Below are positions 46,146 to 57,410 of a stretch of DNA of 64,000 nucleotides, piece by piece. Both the position numbers and the translations under genes were made by a program. The stretch spans positions 278,904 to 342,903 of the forward strand of contig JAJVDF010000498.1 in the NCBI GenBank assembly GCA_022410635.1. Direction: 5' to 3'. Every line of letters begins with the position of its first letter. The first letter of the stretch is position 1. The notes under the pieces are model-generated. The model was given only the letters and a program-made list of their open reading frames with translations. It searched no databases and was not told the DNA's origin. This stretch comes from Tretioscincus oriximinensis. Lineage: Eukaryota > Chordata > Lepidosauria > Squamata > Gymnophthalmidae.

Positions 46146-46276
46146 TAAAATAACAAATGATGGGAGCAGAAATGTGTATAGCAGTAATGATACATCAGTT
46201 CCTTTCTCTTCACTTTTGTAAAATATTTGTCAATATTATTTTACAGGTGTTCCTTCAAACATTTTAGGGTAAAGAG

Positions 46277-47116
46277 ATTATCCTCACTAATATACTGAGT
46301 ATATATTCATCTTTCCTTGGAGATAAATTATGATAATCAGCAGGGCTGGGAGTTGGGAGCAGCTATTCAAGGCTGTGAATGCCAACCAGGGCAGGGGTCC
46401 AAAATCAGCCCCACGGGGCTGCAAAGTCCATGTGGCAGCAGGAAGAGGGAGGGGATATCACTCCCCTTCATCCTAGCAGGAATGCAATGCCTTCTGTTAT
46501 TTCTCCTGCTCTGTAGAAGGCTATGGGGGTGAGTGGGTGTATTCGGTCTCAAGTGGGCTCCAGCACTAGGGGCCACCTGCTGCTGCTCCTTTAAGGCTGG
46601 GAGGGGGTCTAAAAGATCTGAGAATCCCCTGCTTTTCGACTGGCTCAGCAGCTGCCTGCCTCAGCCAAGAGGCTTGACTTTTAAAAGTCAAGCCTCAAAA
46701 TTGTCAGGAGCTCTCGCTCCCCCTTCCCTGATGCCGACTTATGTTCTGTGAATTTGAATGCCTCAATTGCCCTTCCTGCTGGAAAACAATAAGTCGGTGG
46801 CTCTTTGTTGGGAAACCACGGAACCGTGCCTAAAATGGGCAGTGGCAGCAAGCGTCGAGCACAGAGGGAGACATTCATCTCAAAGTACGCGCGCCTTGGA
46901 CAAAAGAGTAAATAGGAGGGGCATTGTGGCCCTAAGTAGGTCGCCGGTGCCCCACCCATGATCGCCAGAAGTCACGCCTCGCCTTGTCGCCCTTCCGGGG
47001 GAACAAGTTGATGGTGTGAAACTCAGAGCGTCGCTCCCTCACCCGCTGCCGCCGGGGGGTGAACTCCAGTAAGCAAATTTATCCTCATTGTCTAATATAC
47101 TGAGTATGTCTTCATC
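46277..47116. other. GC/CpG-rich block between direct repeats
   Basis: The flanking repeats (46277-46311 and 47078-47116) share TTATCCTCA, TAATATACTGAGTAT and TTCATC in order. Between them lies about 770 bp of GC-rich DNA, with the last 280 bp rich in CpG. A perfect 28-bp palindrome (GAGGCTTGACTTTT and its complement) lies at 46669-46696. It could be a young insertion. It could also be a CpG island, but no transcript features were found. Confidence 0.5.
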
Positions 47117-47195
47117 AGGGCATCCAATTATCATACTGACAAACAATCACAATACAATCATCAGCTACTTTTCAGTGATGAATGGATGAGATTTG

Positions 47196-47600
47196 AAAAC
47201 CTCCTGTGCCAATTGTGATGCCTAACCTTAGTTTGGAGGTAGACTCAGATGAAGAGGTAATGGTTGACGCTGAGACAGAAGTAGAAGTGGAGCAAGACAT
47301 AGCTTTGGAAGTAGCTGAGCTAGAAGTGCCAGCTAGCCAGGAGCCTGACAGTGAGGAAGATACAAGCCGACACAAGCTGGTTATGAAGCACCAGTGTGAT
47401 AAGGAACTCCTCCCTTGATCAAAGAAGCTTAAAGAAAAAGGCAGCTGGAAGGCACCCCTACCCAACAGGAAAGAACAATTACGGCAAGTACTTAAGGAGT
47501 GAACATGCACTGCTGGAGACAAACTTGTTATTTTCTCAGTGTTATCTAGCTTGTGAATGCCTGACCTTGGCTTATGTTTTCTGACTTTGACATTGTGTTT
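47196..47600 (+). other. Unclassified repeat-like segment with acidic open frame
   Basis: The frame at 47206-47418 encodes a 70-residue acidic stretch (LEVDSDEEVMVDAETEVEV, SQEPDSEEDTS). Downstream DNA has the short phrases CTGACCTTGGC and CTGACTTTGAC. This recalls the ends of some reptile LTR elements, but I cannot place it. It is not supported as a host exon. Confidence 0.3.
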
Positions 47601-48334
47601 GCCCTCAGATATTGTTGCAACTCAGAGTGTATGATTTTCAGCTACTTGAATAATGTGTCACTGTTTCTGAGACATGCCCAATTCTGTCAGTTCATAGAAC
47701 TACTGTTTGCTCTTTGTGGCTTCTTTTGCATCTTCTGCTATGTCTGCGTTTGCCAGCAGTTATCTGGGCTGCCTGCCTGCATCCATGACACCAATTTTAA
47801 AATTTCTCTGTGTGCCAGCAACAAAAGATTTTTATACAATTTAGTAAAATCTACCTTTCTTCAAATTGATTATGTTTGTTTCCTAAGGCTGCAACTACTT
47901 TGAATGAGATATGAGTTAAGGACTCCAATGTTGTATTTTAGATCATCCTCAATTTAACTACAGTGCCAAAGAATGGTGGAAGAGAATTTCAGTAAAGATT
48001 CTATTGATTGGCCAAGGGGGACAACCATCCTTTAAGCAAGGGTGCTTGGGACTATTCTGTCCAGAGAATGGGGAAGAGCTTAGAAAATGAGGTCCAAATT
48101 ATTATACCCCCAAAGCCTTAATAATATAAATAAAAAAGACATTCTATCCTTCTTGAAGACATCTTTTTCCTCTAAAAATACCAAGATTGTATCCATACAA
48201 TACATGTTTATTCCAGAACTTCCTGATAACCAAACATATTGCTTTCCTCGTTTTAATATACCTCGTTCATTTTTTGACAATATATTCCAGGCTTTGGCAT
48301 TCTGTCAGCTCCTGAGAAGTGAGGCTTTCAGATC
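47601..48334. other. AT-rich DNA, nothing recognised
   Basis: Open frames at 47574-47903 and 48087-48338 show no family signature. Confidence 0.35.
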
Positions 48335-48530
48335 ATGAGACTCCTGTCTGCCATTTTGTTTCCTGGTTGTGAAAAGAAAATACAGTACTATCTCCTCCCA
48401 AACCAATATTCAGGTTCCTTTGCCTCTCACTCTTGTAATTTCTCATCAGAACTATCCACACAACACCATCTGTCAGTTTGTATAACCCTGTTAGATTGAC
48501 CCTGTCTGGACACAGCCATGGTTTGCCAGC
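48335..48530 (+). repeat. Harbinger-like family F fragment
   Basis: GAGACTCCTGTCTGCCATTT is the complement of the block at 14670-14690. CCTCTCACTCTTGTAATTTC and CCACACAACACCATC follow, and the fragment ends GACCCTGTCTGGACACAGCC, the family's terminus. Confidence 0.55.
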
Positions 48531-49507
48531 TTTCTCATAATAACAGTAGAACACTTCAGTTTGAGGGAGAAGGACAAAATTTGCCTTTGAGGATTGTAAC
48601 TGAAAGGTTCAATCAAACTTGTGAATGTTAATTTAAACCTTGATTTAGAGATAAAGAGAACCTAGTAAAAAAAAAGAGCAACATAATGGCATTACAGAAT
48701 GGGAAATGAATGTTAAATGACTGAGAAAATTTGACTGACAAACATGTGGAGCATTAATAAAAGACAAATGAATCTAAACTAAGATGTATTATCTTAGGGA
48801 AAAGGCAAAGATAGAACAAAGAGCCAATGGCCCTTACACTGTGTACACAGCACACGTCATCATTCAAACTCCATGTGGACCATATTAAAGTTGGGGTGAG
48901 CATCGATCACTTGCAAAAGCAAATGTTAATTAACTGCTTCTTTAGTTTGGGGAATTCTCTCTCTTCCAGCTGAATACACATCCATTGCTATGAATCTTCT
49001 TGAATATTTTAATTTATGTCATCATATGAAAAAAATATCCNGCATTGGCCTGATATTGAAACAACAACAATAATTATATTGCCTTTCCTCCCCCACAAAA
49101 AATGAGTGAAAAAATATATGCCAAAACAAATCAAAAGTTATTTATCAGAAATAATAACCACATATTGTAGGGGTGTAAGGACCACATTGCATCACTCAGG
49201 ATGAGCCACAAAATACACCCTGCCACACTCACATAGCCATCTAGCAGCCCCCAAGTCTGCTTACTTGGCACAGCACACATGTAAAAGGGCTCATTTTGGT
49301 TCATGCCAAGAACCGGAGAAAATCTCTTTAATTGTCACATCATAGCAGATGCGGTCAGAGACATTTGAAGACTAAGGAGGACAGGAGAGGTCCATTTCAC
49401 CCTTTAACCACATCCTTCGTACAGGGTAATGGTCTCTCCCATACACCTGATGCCATAAACTCAAAAGAATACAGATACCACTTATATAGTTTTTTTTNNA
49501 AAAAATG
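48531..49507. other. AT-rich DNA, nothing recognised
   Basis: No recognisable element or gene. Confidence 0.4.
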
Positions 49508-49684
49508 TCCAGCAAAGGGGCTAATAGCACTTAGAGACTAACAGGAGAAATTGGTGGCATAAGCTTTTGTAGACCCATCTACTTCTTCAGAGGATGAGGG
49601 ACTAATGTCCATGCCAGGTATTTATAGAAAACTGTGTATGGGAAATGACAAATGCTACTGGACTAACACAGCTGTTTCTCTGAA
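49508..49684. mobile_element. Penelope-like/hammerhead-bearing repeat, copy 6
   Basis: A minus-orientation unit (TCCAGCAAAGGGGCTAATAG through CATCTACTTCTTCAG) is followed, after about 75 bp, by a plus-orientation terminus (CTGGACTAACACAGCTGTTT). The stem survives, but the GAAA is AAAA. Confidence 0.6.
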
Positions 49685-50324
49685 TTTTTTTTTAATGGAT
49701 AACCATTCAAATAATACTGCCAGGATTGAAGTAGCTGTGTAGGCTATTCAAGGAATCTCTCCTCATGACATATTAAAGACATATTTTCAAATCATGTTAT
49801 TTTTAAAGAAAGGTTTAACTTTGGTTTATGTGAGAAAATTAAACTACCTATGTTTAATTCCATCCATTTGATATAGTGTCTAAAAGGGTCTTTGCATTTA
49901 TATCTGTCCATATGTAGACCTATTTCCGCATAACTGAACCAAATGCTGTTCAAATTCTGCTGATTGAGTTTTTTGATATAGTTCTGAGGTCATTGTTGGA
50001 TTCTGTTACATTATAAGTGGAAATCTAAGGCTGACAATAGGGAAAATAATAAAAAAGACAGAAAATACCATCTAAATAGTCATCGGATCAAAAGACACAA
50101 CATTTTTTTCTTGTTCCTGTTTCAAGATTGGAAAATATTTATTACTGTACATTTGTTTGTCTGCCCCCTTTCATCCAAGTCTTATCTAAAGTTATAATAA
50201 AACCAATATTAAAACAATAAAATATTTTTATTAAAATAGTGATAGANAATATCATCAGTGGCAGATGTTTTTTAAAAGCATATGGTGGACTTTTTCATCT
50301 TTTTGTCATATCCCTATCATCCCC
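49685..50324. other. AT-rich DNA, nothing recognised
   Basis: No recognisable element or gene. Confidence 0.35.
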
Positions 50325-50676
50325 AGCCACTGAGCACTCTGCAGGGAGTTTGCTGACAGCACGCATACATTTGGCGATACCCACCTTCAGTACTTGCTTT
50401 GTTTTGGCATGGGAGTCTCCATGTTAGGGGAACTCCTCCTTCCTTTCCCCCATCATGGCTCTATCGGTGCCGCCCATTCTCCCATCAGCCAAGGGGAATG
50501 AAGGAGGAGCCATTCCATTGGCTGCTGGGAGAGTGGGCAGCACCAATATCCCCATGTTGGGGGAAAGGAAGGCGGAGTTTCCCTAACGTGGCGACTCCCA
50601 TGTTGAAATGGAGCGAGTACTGAAGGTGGGAATTGCTGAATTAACTGTATGCGCACCATCTGGAGCGCTCAGCGGC
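50325..50676. repeat. 352-bp GC-rich foldback element
   Basis: The left arm (about 50325-50482) and right arm (about 50522-50676) are imperfect reverse complements over their whole length. Examples are CCCACCTTCAGTACTTGC with GCGAGTACTGAAGGTGGG, and CTCCTTCCTTTCCCCC with GGGGGAAAGGAAGGCGGAG. A 40-bp loop separates them. A partial relative is at 2155-2260. It is a non-autonomous foldback transposon of unknown superfamily. Confidence 0.75.
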
Positions 50677-50749
50677 CGGCGCTAATCCCTAGTTGGTTTT
50701 CAACAGTTGGTTTTCTCAATAAACCACTTTTCTGTGTAATTGAATTAAA

Positions 50750-50849
50750 AACTGTGATCTGTTGATTTATGTAACAATCCAGTGAGGCAAATATAACAAC
50801 AAAAAAAGGATTTTCAATAAAATTATTGACTCTTTCTGGATGCAGCCTC
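50750..50849 (+). repeat. Harbinger-like family F terminus
   Basis: GTGAGGCAAATATAACAAC and TTATTGACTCTTTCTGGATG then CAGCC: the right end of the family only. Confidence 0.5.
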
Positions 50850-52050
50850 AGTTCTAGACCGTTATCCTAAAACTGAGTGTTGAAAATGTTATTACTTTAT
50901 TTTATGAGCAAAAATTTGTTTCCCATTAGCTCGTAAAGTCAGAGGTTGTGTATACTAATCTTTGTTTGTGTAGCCAAATCTGCTGCTTTACCACACAACT
51001 TATTTCTAAAGCCTATTATTAAAAGTGTATTTCATGCACGTTTATAATTGTTGATATCTGTTCAATAAATCTAGGCCTTGTCACAATGTTATACTGAAAT
51101 GGCTTTTGAAATTCTCAGTTGAACAGCAGAAGTTACAACAGACTTCTTAAAAGGCAAAGGAAAGACACGTCAGTGCTTCTGCAAAATACAGAAAAGGAGA
51201 GAGAATTAAGAAATACATCTCTGGGAAAGACTTTCATGACAGCAACAAGCTCTAGTTGAGCATATATATATATTTGATCTTACTCTCAATGTCATACCGA
51301 GAGGCCTATAAGCATGCTTGGTGCTTTCATTTCATCTCTTCCTTTAACTGAACACATCTATCAAGAGTGTGAAATCAGCACACTGTTATCAGAGCCCTAA
51401 TCTCAGTTGAGAGGGAGAAAGCCATTTTGTAAACCAGCTAGTGGCATTCCGAGCTCTGCTGCAGTTTCAAGCAACTGCAGTAACATAAAAGGGATAAATA
51501 TATTTGGACAGAAATGATCACCGAGTTCTTTAATTCATTAATCTAATCATCCATAATTTAAAATTGTAGGGAAAAGATCAATGAATTTCAAATGACATAT
51601 ACACATTGTAAGACTCTGTTTATACATACCATTGATGTTGATATTATCAGCATTTTCTCTCTGTAACCTCCCCACGCTTAGAACTAATACTGCCCTGTTG
51701 ATAGACCTTCATCTCACATTTATGGGTTATTTATCAGTATTTCAGTCATGATTCATGTCGTGATGGTGCAAATATAACAGTAAACTGTGAATGCATACAA
51801 AGTCTGGAAAATGAAGCTTGTATACTCTTTCCTCAATCCTAAAGAAAACTAATATTTGAATGGATTTTGACTATTATCAGTTAATTTATAATTATTTTTC
51901 TGTAATGCTTTGGAATTATTAATTATAATTCTAGCTGTGGATACCTCACCACATGGCATATTAAGTAGAAATTAAGTATCTTAATTAATACACAAATAAT
52001 CTGTAGGTTGATTTCTGTGAGAGTTTTTGAATACTATAATAAAAAAGAAG
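50850..52050. other. AT-rich DNA, nothing recognised
   Basis: No recognisable element or gene. Confidence 0.4.
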
Positions 52051-52280
52051 AGTTGTTTTAATATACCCACTTTTTCTTGATTCGAAGGGACTCAAAGCAG
52101 TTTACGTAACCTACTGTTCTTCTTTTCAAAGATGGGTCTTCTCTCAGAGCTGGGTCAGTTAGTGTTCCAAAGAACTATGAATAACCCAGGATCATCCAAG
52201 CGACTTCATGAAGGAGCGCAGAATTAAACCAGAACACTTCCAGTTAAGGTTCTGACACTCTAACTACAAGACCAGACTAT
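52051..52280 (-). mobile_element. CORE-SINE/MIR-like element
   Basis: The minus-strand head GTCTGGTCTTGTAGTTAGAG is tRNA-like and followed by a degenerate B box. The centre has the decayed CORE block (GGATGATCCTGGGTTATTCA, the relative of TGACCTTGGGCCAGTCAC). The tail (AACTGCTTTGAGTCCCTTCG) is L2-like. Confidence 0.75.
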
Positions 52281-52288
52281 CAATAGGC

Positions 52289-53090
52289 CCTGGTCACACA
52301 AATGATTTTAAAATAGGGGTGGGCAAACTTGGGTGGTGGGGCATTTTCTGTCCATGCCTCCTTTCCAAGGCTATGTGAGGACTGAATGGCCTGCTCCTTC
52401 CCAAGCTTCACCCCCTTCCTAAGTCCCATCCCTGACCAACAAGAGGAAAATTTCCCTTCCCCACATTGCTCCCATCACCATTCTGCAACAGGGAGCAATG
52501 GGTTTTGTCTCACTCAGGGATGTCTCACAGAGGGCTCAATTGAAGCCCTGCCAAAGCTGTCACTCGTACCTCCTTCTGCTGGAAACATCTCTGAGTGAGG
52601 TGAAACTCAAGTGGCTGAAGCATAGCTCCCCATGCAGCCCTTCACTTGCAGTCAACTGGAGCAGGAGGAAGACGCTACCTCTTGCTCTAGTCAGCTATGA
52701 GCATAGGTCTGTGAGGGAGGGGAACATTTGTCTGCTTGTGTTTCACCCCACATGGTGAAGGTGGGTGCAGAAAGCAGCGGCTTGGTGGCAGCACCAGGGT
52801 TGCTTTCCTGATGGCTTAAAGCAAACTTTAAAGCAAGAGATGGGGAGAAAAAGTTACCTTGCTGCCTTTGAGGGGAGGTGGCTTCTGAGGCAGCTCCAGG
52901 GGGTCCTTGGGGGTCACACACAAGATCTTGGTAGGCTGGAAGTGGCCGCTGGGTTGCAGTTTTCTCACCCCTATTTTAAACCATCGTCAGTCCTGAAGAA
53001 CTAGACTAAAACAGAAAAACAAAACAAAAAAGCAAAACTTTTTTTCTGGTTCAGGACTGAAGATGGTTTAAAAGTACATGTGTGACCAGG
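52289..53090. repeat. Foldback MITE split by a hAT element
   Basis: CCTGGTCACACAAATGATTT at 52289 pairs with TACATGTGTGACCAGG ending at 53090. The inner pair is CCATCGTCAGTCCTGAAGAA (52981) with TTCAGGACTGAAGATGG (53050). Removing 52314-52973 plus one copy of the duplicated target leaves a palindrome of about 134 bp. Confidence 0.75.
52314..52973. mobile_element. hAT-type non-autonomous element, 660 bp
   Basis: The ends TAGGGGTGGGCAAACT and AGTTTTCTCACCCCTA are imperfect inverted repeats of the (C/T)AGGGGTG hAT type. They are flanked by an 8-bp duplication, TTTTAAAA (52306-52313) and TTTTAAAC (52974-52981), with 7 of 8 bases matching. The interior is GC-richer, with no recognisable transposase. 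Confidence 0.75.
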
Positions 53091-54500
53091 ACTACAGAAG
53101 CATTATTATATGGATACAGCCAAGGAAACAGGATAGCACCACATTGTAAACAATTTTCTGAGTATGGTTGAAAGTTATTTTGTAGTTACTGACACAAATC
53201 AGAAGTTTTCCTAGCCAGTTTTCATTTCCTTCACTTCTGGAATATTCTCATATGCTCCGGAGTTCAATCTGGAACCAGTACTTTCAGATATAACAGCAAT
53301 ATCCATATGGATATGTTAGAAGTCAATTCCCATTGCTTGTCCACTGAAGATGAGTTCACAGTTGTATCGGAAAACTCATCTTTGCAGTATCTGTTTTAAT
53401 CTTGAAATTTAGGAAGTCCATTTCTGTAAAATGAAGATTATGCTTTGAAGCTAAGCTCAACTCCTGATGGTTGCACAAATCAATCAATAGTTTTCCTTTG
53501 AGAAATGATGAAGAAGTGATTTGTGATTGCTTTAAGTGGGGCATGTTGGGGATATGGCCACTCTCTCTAACTTTCCTTATTTGTTGTTTTTGTTGTTGTT
53601 TTGTTAAAAGTGACATTGTGATCAAGCTCTTAGAGATGTGCTCCATGGGAGTCTATATGTTAAATTGAACTTGTGAATTCATGATCAAAATTCTATTAAC
53701 TTCAGACTCCCAAAGTCTTTAGGGAACAGTTCATGGTTGATGTAAATACAGGCTGACGGATGAAATTAAATTTTAGTAATTGGAAAAGGAGGTTGAACTG
53801 TGTGGATTGAGGACATCATTACCTTTTGGTTGATGAAAGAAGAGAAACACTTTGAATTTTAAAAACAAAATGATTATCTGAAGTCTGACTATCTAGAATG
53901 TGGTCAACATGTACTTAGTCAGATATACTCAGATGAAATCATCTTAGTATTTCAATTTAAGCATTCTTAAATTACTGAGCTACCTATAATTTTTCTTGTT
54001 ATGGTTTTTACAAAAAGACCAATAATCTCTAGTATTTTACCAAAAATAATATTTGAACTAAGTTTTGGAAACCTTGCAGTTCTAAGAACAAAGATTTTGC
54101 CAACTTTCCTTTACAGCAAAAATACAATATTATGCCTGTATTTGAAAAAGAAAATAAACCTGACACTATTCCAATGAAATGCCAGTGAAATGCTGGTGTA
54201 CACTATAATTCCCTGTTCTGAATTCAGTACAATATTGGATTATATGATTTATTTAAGATAAACTGACCAACAATAAGGAAACTGGATTTTATATCTAACA
54301 TTTCACTTATTAACATATTATTTGAATCTCCTATAAAAATATTAATAGTGATTCCCCCCTCCCTACAAGGTTGGTTCTTGGCATTCTGATTTAAATACAA
54401 TAATAACTTATAAAACACACTATTGAAGAATATGTTTGTAGTAGCACTGCCTCCTTGAATTTGAATCCATATTTATAAGTACAACAAGGGAAATGTATTA
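53091..54500. other. AT-rich DNA, nothing recognised
   Basis: No recognisable element or gene. Confidence 0.4.
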
Positions 54501-54803
54501 GGCACGGATAGCTCAGTCACTTAGGAATTCGTCTCTCGTCTGGGAGATGTGGTTTCGAAGCCCTATGTGGGATGTGGAGAGGGATGAACACCTTCCGCTA
54601 GCCTGTAGCTTTAGCCAACCCAGCTATTCGAAAGCATGAATTGCAAGAAATTGCAACTGACTGCAAGTAGATACATGGGAACCACCAGAGCCTGGTGGGG
54701 AAGATAGAATGTGAGCCTTCGGGCAAAATACCCTTGTAAGCCGCTTTGAGTCCCTTTGAAAGGTGAGAAAAGTGGGGTATAAGAACCCAGTTCTTCTTCT
54801 TCA
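54501..54803 (+). mobile_element. tRNA-derived SINE with L2-like tail
   Basis: Full-length copy: A-box region TAGCTCAGTCACTTAGG, B-box region GGTTTCGAAGCCC, shared body, L2-like tail GCTTTGAGTCCCTTTGAAAG and TTC end. No clear target duplication. It is the plus-strand partner of 43192-43491. Confidence 0.9.
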
Positions 54804-56040
54804 TAGTCTGGATCAGAATTTCTAGAAAAGGGAGTATTTTAGTGCCTTAGAAACGAAAACAAAAAAGATTGGCAGCACAAGTTTTCTTTGCTATCCTACC
54901 ATGACATCAAGGCTTCTTCCACATGTAATGGCATGACTGCAGCAATCATAGTTCTCTAAAAGATCCACATTTCAGATTTTCCTTTGAGTTCTTCTGTTCC
55001 AATTTTATGACAGAGCAATGCTCCCTCCCTCTTGCTTTCATGGCATAAAACACCCTGGATTTTCCTATTGAAAAAGCAAGCAAAAAACAGTTTTTTAAAT
55101 TAAAAACCTCTAGTACTAGGGCACTGAACAGCAGGATTTTTTCTTGTTCTCTTAAAAAATCCTACAAGTATTTCTTTAGTGCAGATGGCTGTGAGGGGAG
55201 GTGAGAAATTGGAGAAGAGATAGCAGCAAGCAGCCATTTCTAAAACCATGCATTACTCTAGGACTAAGGGTGAAAAGTTGGGGAAGAGAAAACAGCCAAT
55301 GATAGGAGAGAAACAGCATTTCCTTGACAGGTTTTCCTTTCCATTTCACTACCAATCCAGGGAAAAGAAAAGAAAACATCTGGACCCACAACAACAAGAA
55401 CTTAAGTGCTTTATTCCATGAGAGTGAGACATAAGGCAACAAACAGTTGTGTGGATGCACCCCAAGTCCATTTTTTCAGATGCAAAGGAAAAACTCTGGA
55501 ATTCCTTATGTGAATGTTTCTTCCAAGCTAAAATAAGGAAACAGATCAAGGGTAAGAGATATATCTGTTAAGTGCTTTAAACAGCAAAGTAGCAGAGTCA
55601 AGCAGTTTTGCCAACAGGAACAAACACACACAAACAATGCAGAGATTCTTTTCACAAAGGAAGTCTTTTCTTTATTCTTCAGTTACAGCAACACACATCT
55701 GGTGTGCTTTGACTCTCACACATCTCATGATTGTCTCATGACTACAAGCTCATGATAATATTCACCTGTGGGTCATGAGAACCTTTCTCAGGTTCTTAAC
55801 TGAGATATATGTTATACATTTTAAATCTCAAACCTTAACAAGATAACCTCTTATTGTACTGAATCATCTGCCTGTGGAAGATGCAATGTGGCCAACCTTA
55901 AGTGACAGCCAGAGATTGAATAGAGTTTGAATACTCTCTTGTACTTGCTCTTGGTGGAGTGGAACTAGTAGGAAGAGAAATAAATGTGTCTGGATGATAC
56001 TATGACCAGTTAGACATCTTTATGATGAAACTTGGCCAAT
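54804..56040. other. No gene; possible Harbinger-like element
   Basis: AAGGCTTCTTCCACATGTAA (54910) and TTGTGTGGATGCACCCC (55447) could be the ends of a Harbinger-like MITE of about 550 bp, but the match is loose. The rest is unrecognised. Confidence 0.3.
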
Positions 56041-56396
56041 ATGAGAAAATACCAATGAAGGAAAGGCTCTGTGTGTTGTGGAAGATACTAGGCATTTCCT
56101 CCTGGAATGTTCCTTATATGCCAAACTCAGGGAGAGGTACCTAGCCCCCCTACTAGGTAAATGGCAATCAATGGACAATAAGATTTTACTCTATAGGATG
56201 CTACANGGTGTTGATAAAACTATTACAACCCAAGTGGCTATATTTATAATTAAAGCCATGTTTTAGTAATTGAATAGGTTATTAATAGCTTTGGCTCATA
56301 GCCTCTTGTTTGGCCTGTTTGCTGGTTGGCATTAACTTGTTTTAACTGTGATGTGGTTTAAAGACTTATCATTAAACATATTTGATTTGATTTGAT
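56041..56396 (+). pseudogene. Non-LTR retrotransposon C-terminus
   Basis: The frame at 56078-56266 reads EDTRHFLLECSLYAKLRERY, LAPLLGKW, then TITTQVAIFIIKAMF. The H-x4-C with a preceding cysteine-rich context (LCVLWKIL upstream in another frame) is typical of the C-terminal zinc-knuckle region of non-LTR retrotransposons. The tail ends in ATTTGATTTGATTTGAT (to 56396), a LINE-like simple repeat end. The clade is uncertain. Confidence 0.5.
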
Positions 56397-57059
56397 ACTG
56401 GATCCAGTATGTTGACGTTCAGGTGGAGGTGTGATGATGTGAGGAAGAGTAAACTTCAACCACTATAAAAACCCAGTAAGTCATCTAGATAGTTCAGGGA
56501 ATTATACATATTTAAAGAAGACTATTAAATACTAGTGTGCAAGCAGACATATATATATGATCTTGGTTAGCGAAGTTGCCAGAAGCATATTATCTCTTGT
56601 GTCACATCTATGAATAGAAGGACGAATCTTGTAATAAACCTTCCAGCCTTTTATCAGCAAAGTAAGTGGTAAAACTTTACTTTCAGCATAGAATACAGCA
56701 TAGGGCTTTCCCCCCCATCAAAGCAAGAGGTAGGGAGGGGATTCCCTTGATTGAAGACTTATTTCGAAGCCTTCCAATTATGAAAGTCAATATATCTAGA
56801 ATTTAAAGAGATTCTAAATCTCTTTTAAAATCAGGGAAGTAGAATATATGTAGAATTTACACCTCAGTGTTGGCATGACTGTCTCATGGGGCTGACTATC
56901 TACATATGTGGAATACCTGCCAGGAGATCCACTTATTCTGGAGATGGATTTTTCAAGAAATTAATATCATATTAAATATTAATATCCCCAAATCCAACTG
57001 TATTTTGATCAGGAATTGAATAAAAACTCTGAATCTTCATTTTGATATTGTGTATGTTT
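56397..57059. other. AT-rich DNA, nothing recognised
   Basis: No recognisable element or gene. Confidence 0.35.
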
Positions 57060-57410
57060 TGAAGCAAAGCATCAGGGATGGACACAAAGCATAAAAAATA
57101 TATTGCAATTGAACTAAAAATAGAGAAAAGAATATGGGCAAATCCCCATGGCAGGGTGTGCCATGCTTTTTTAAAAAATGTGTTTAGCACTCACATCATC
57201 TTACCTTGCCTTCCAGGCCGCTGCATCTTTTTTCCTAGCATCTTTTCTCCATTGAATGATGAGTCCCATAAGGCATTGCTGTGCTTTCCTAACTATAATC
57301 CCTAGCATTCTCTGCAATCGTGCCTACTATTCCCAAGCATTCTCTGCAAGCCGAGAGCCAATGGGGACATTAATCTCACCCTGAAGTTTTGCGAGATTAA
57401 TGTCCCCATG
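57060..57410 (-). repeat. Dispersed repeat family G, reverse copy, with perfect hairpin
   Basis: CATTGCTGTGCTTTCCTAAC and AGCATTCTCTGC, then GAGAGCCAATG, match the reverse complement of 45055-45140. At its right edge a 17-bp perfect inverted repeat (57361-57377 with 57393-57409, ATGGGGACATTAATCTC) encloses a 15-nt loop. Confidence 0.5.

Noticed and set aside
46277..47116. CpG island promoter of a host gene
   Set aside because: No first exon, splice donor or following coding exon can be supported. It is kept only as an unexplained block.
47574..47903. 109-codon frame with cysteine-rich hydrophobic segment
   Set aside because: It looks superficially like a membrane protein, but it lies in AT-rich DNA with no start context, splice sites or homologous motif.
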